Positions 6,500-7,054 of a DNA stretch of 7,054 bases are shown here, in pieces. Both the position numbers and the translations under genes were made by a program. Source of the DNA: Rubrobacter sp. (lineage in GTDB: Bacteria; Actinomycetota; Rubrobacteria; Rubrobacterales; Rubrobacteraceae). Where the stretch lies: NCBI GenBank assembly GCA_016781725.1, contig JADDPU010000607.1, positions 1 through 7,054 on the forward strand, in the 5' to 3' direction. The notes below the pieces were generated by a model, which was not told where the DNA came from, did not search any database, and saw only the letters and a program-made list of their open reading frames with translations. Numbering within the stretch: position 1 is the first letter of the stretch; the number at the start of each line of letters is the position of its first letter.

Positions 6500-6517
6500 G
6501 TCTATCGATCGCGAGAC
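6500..6517. promoter_or_regulatory. Operator-like imperfect palindrome upstream of the aldehyde dehydrogenase
   Basis: The 18 bases GTCT-N2-CGATCG-N2-AGAC are symmetrical at 14 of 18 positions around 6508/6509. The site lies 24 bp before the dehydrogenase ATG, inside the 81-bp gap after the acetyltransferase gene. Its size and place suit a dimeric repressor, but no regulator gene is in the window and no confident -10/-35 pair was found next to it. Confidence 0.3.
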
Positions 6518-6556
6518 GCCCCAGAGCGCGGTCCGGCGCGCGGTGAATCCTGCGGC

Positions 6557-7054
6557 TCAACCATTCGCATCGCCACCCGTCTCGAACTCTTCTCTGGTTA
6601 TCTTCATCAGGTGCTCGGGCTCGGGCTCCGTGGGCACCTGGATGGTCTTGAAGAAGCGGAAGCCGGCCTTCTCGTAGGCCCGGATCGCCGCGGCGTTCCC
6701 GGGTTCGGGCCCGATCACGCAGACCCGCACGTCCCTGTCCCGGAAGACGACCTCAGCGAGGAACCGCCGCAGGATCTTGCCGCCGAGCCCCCGGTACAGG
6801 TGCTCCTCTTCTCCGATGAACAGATCCACACCCGCCGAGTCCTCGACCCCGACCAGGCGGGCGTACTCCTCGTCGTGGGAGATGGGGTAGGCCTGGATGT
6901 AGCCGATGGGCTCGTCATCGTAGAGGATCACGTACGGCTCGACCGGCTCCCGGTCCTCCATGCGGGGAAAGTACTTCTCCTCGATCCCGCGCCAAGAGGT
7001 GTCCTCGCCGTACCACCAGCGGGCCACGTGGGGTGCGTTGAGCCAGCGGTGCAT
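6557..7054 (-). CDS. GNAT acetyltransferase, AAC(6')-like, probably 5'-partial at the window edge
   Basis: The 165 visible residues form an acetyl-CoA-dependent N-acetyltransferase. Motif A (YRGLGGKILRRF, ~87-98) matches the pyrophosphate-binding Q/RxxGxG/A signature, and NAAAIRAYEKAGF (~120-132) is the typical motif B of GNATs. Spacing and flanking sequence, including the Glu-rich C-terminus after a PTEP segment, resemble aminoglycoside 6'-N-acetyltransferases and related enzymes; the true acceptor cannot be read from sequence, and a resistance role should not be assumed. The first codon coincides with the last base of the window and the protein opens directly at HRWLNAPHVARWW. Relatives carry about 15-20 more residues (a first beta strand plus an ExDLPLL-like turn) before this, so the real start is likely outside. 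It may be co-transcribed with the downstream dehydrogenase. Confidence 0.85.
   Translation of the reverse strand: MHRWLNAPHVARWWYGEDTSWRGIEEKYFPRMEDREPVEPYVILYDDEPIGYIQAYPISHDEEYARLVGVEDSAGVDLFIGEEEHLYRGLGGKILRRFLAEVVFRDRDVRVCVIGPEPGNAAAIRAYEKAGFRFFKTIQVPTEPEPEHLMKITREEFETGGDANG

Overview
The window is very GC-rich, with G/C-ending codons throughout, and reads like chromosome from a high-GC actinobacterium. The style of the regulatory phosphatase (PAS/LOV-GAF-SpoIIE) and a sigma-B-like promoter fit a Rubrobacter-type organism, but that placement is an inference. No insertion sequence, CRISPR array, tRNA or rRNA is visible. The genes are ordinary single-copy types packed tightly in opposing orientations.

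Layout: (1) Positions 1-91, minus strand: the first 30 codons of a Mn/Fe superoxide dismutase, cut by the window edge, with a strong Shine-Dalgarno and a promoter resembling the general-stress (sigma-B/sigma-F) consensus. (2) Positions 183-2372, plus strand, divergent from sod: a 729-residue multidomain protein, LOV photoreceptor - PAS - GAF - PP2C/SpoIIE phosphatase. All the flavin-adduct residues and phosphatase metal ligands that I can check are present. (3) 2355-3593, minus: a 12-TM MFS transporter that overlaps the phosphatase gene tail to tail by 18 bp. (4) 3641-5020, plus: an amidase-signature hydrolase with an intact Lys-Ser-Ser triad, divergent from the MFS gene across only 47 bp. (5) 5039-6475, minus: an NAD-dependent aldehyde dehydrogenase most like gamma-aminobutyraldehyde dehydrogenase (PatD/YdcW/Prr group). 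Its N-terminal ~60 residues are encoded in a different frame from the rest. (6) 6557-7054, minus: a GNAT acetyltransferase of the AAC(6')-like group, probably missing its first residues at the window edge.

The most interesting biology is at the left end. A blue-light-sensing phosphatase of the type that switches on general-stress sigma factors sits back to back with a superoxide dismutase whose upstream region carries GTTAAA-N13-GGGTAA. This suggests, but does not prove, a light-to-oxidative-defence circuit. The most notable sequence anomaly is the aldehyde dehydrogenase. It appears to have lost one copy of a tandem GCCG unit, and it also has a start-codon frame problem that together keep one long but partly scrambled reading frame open.
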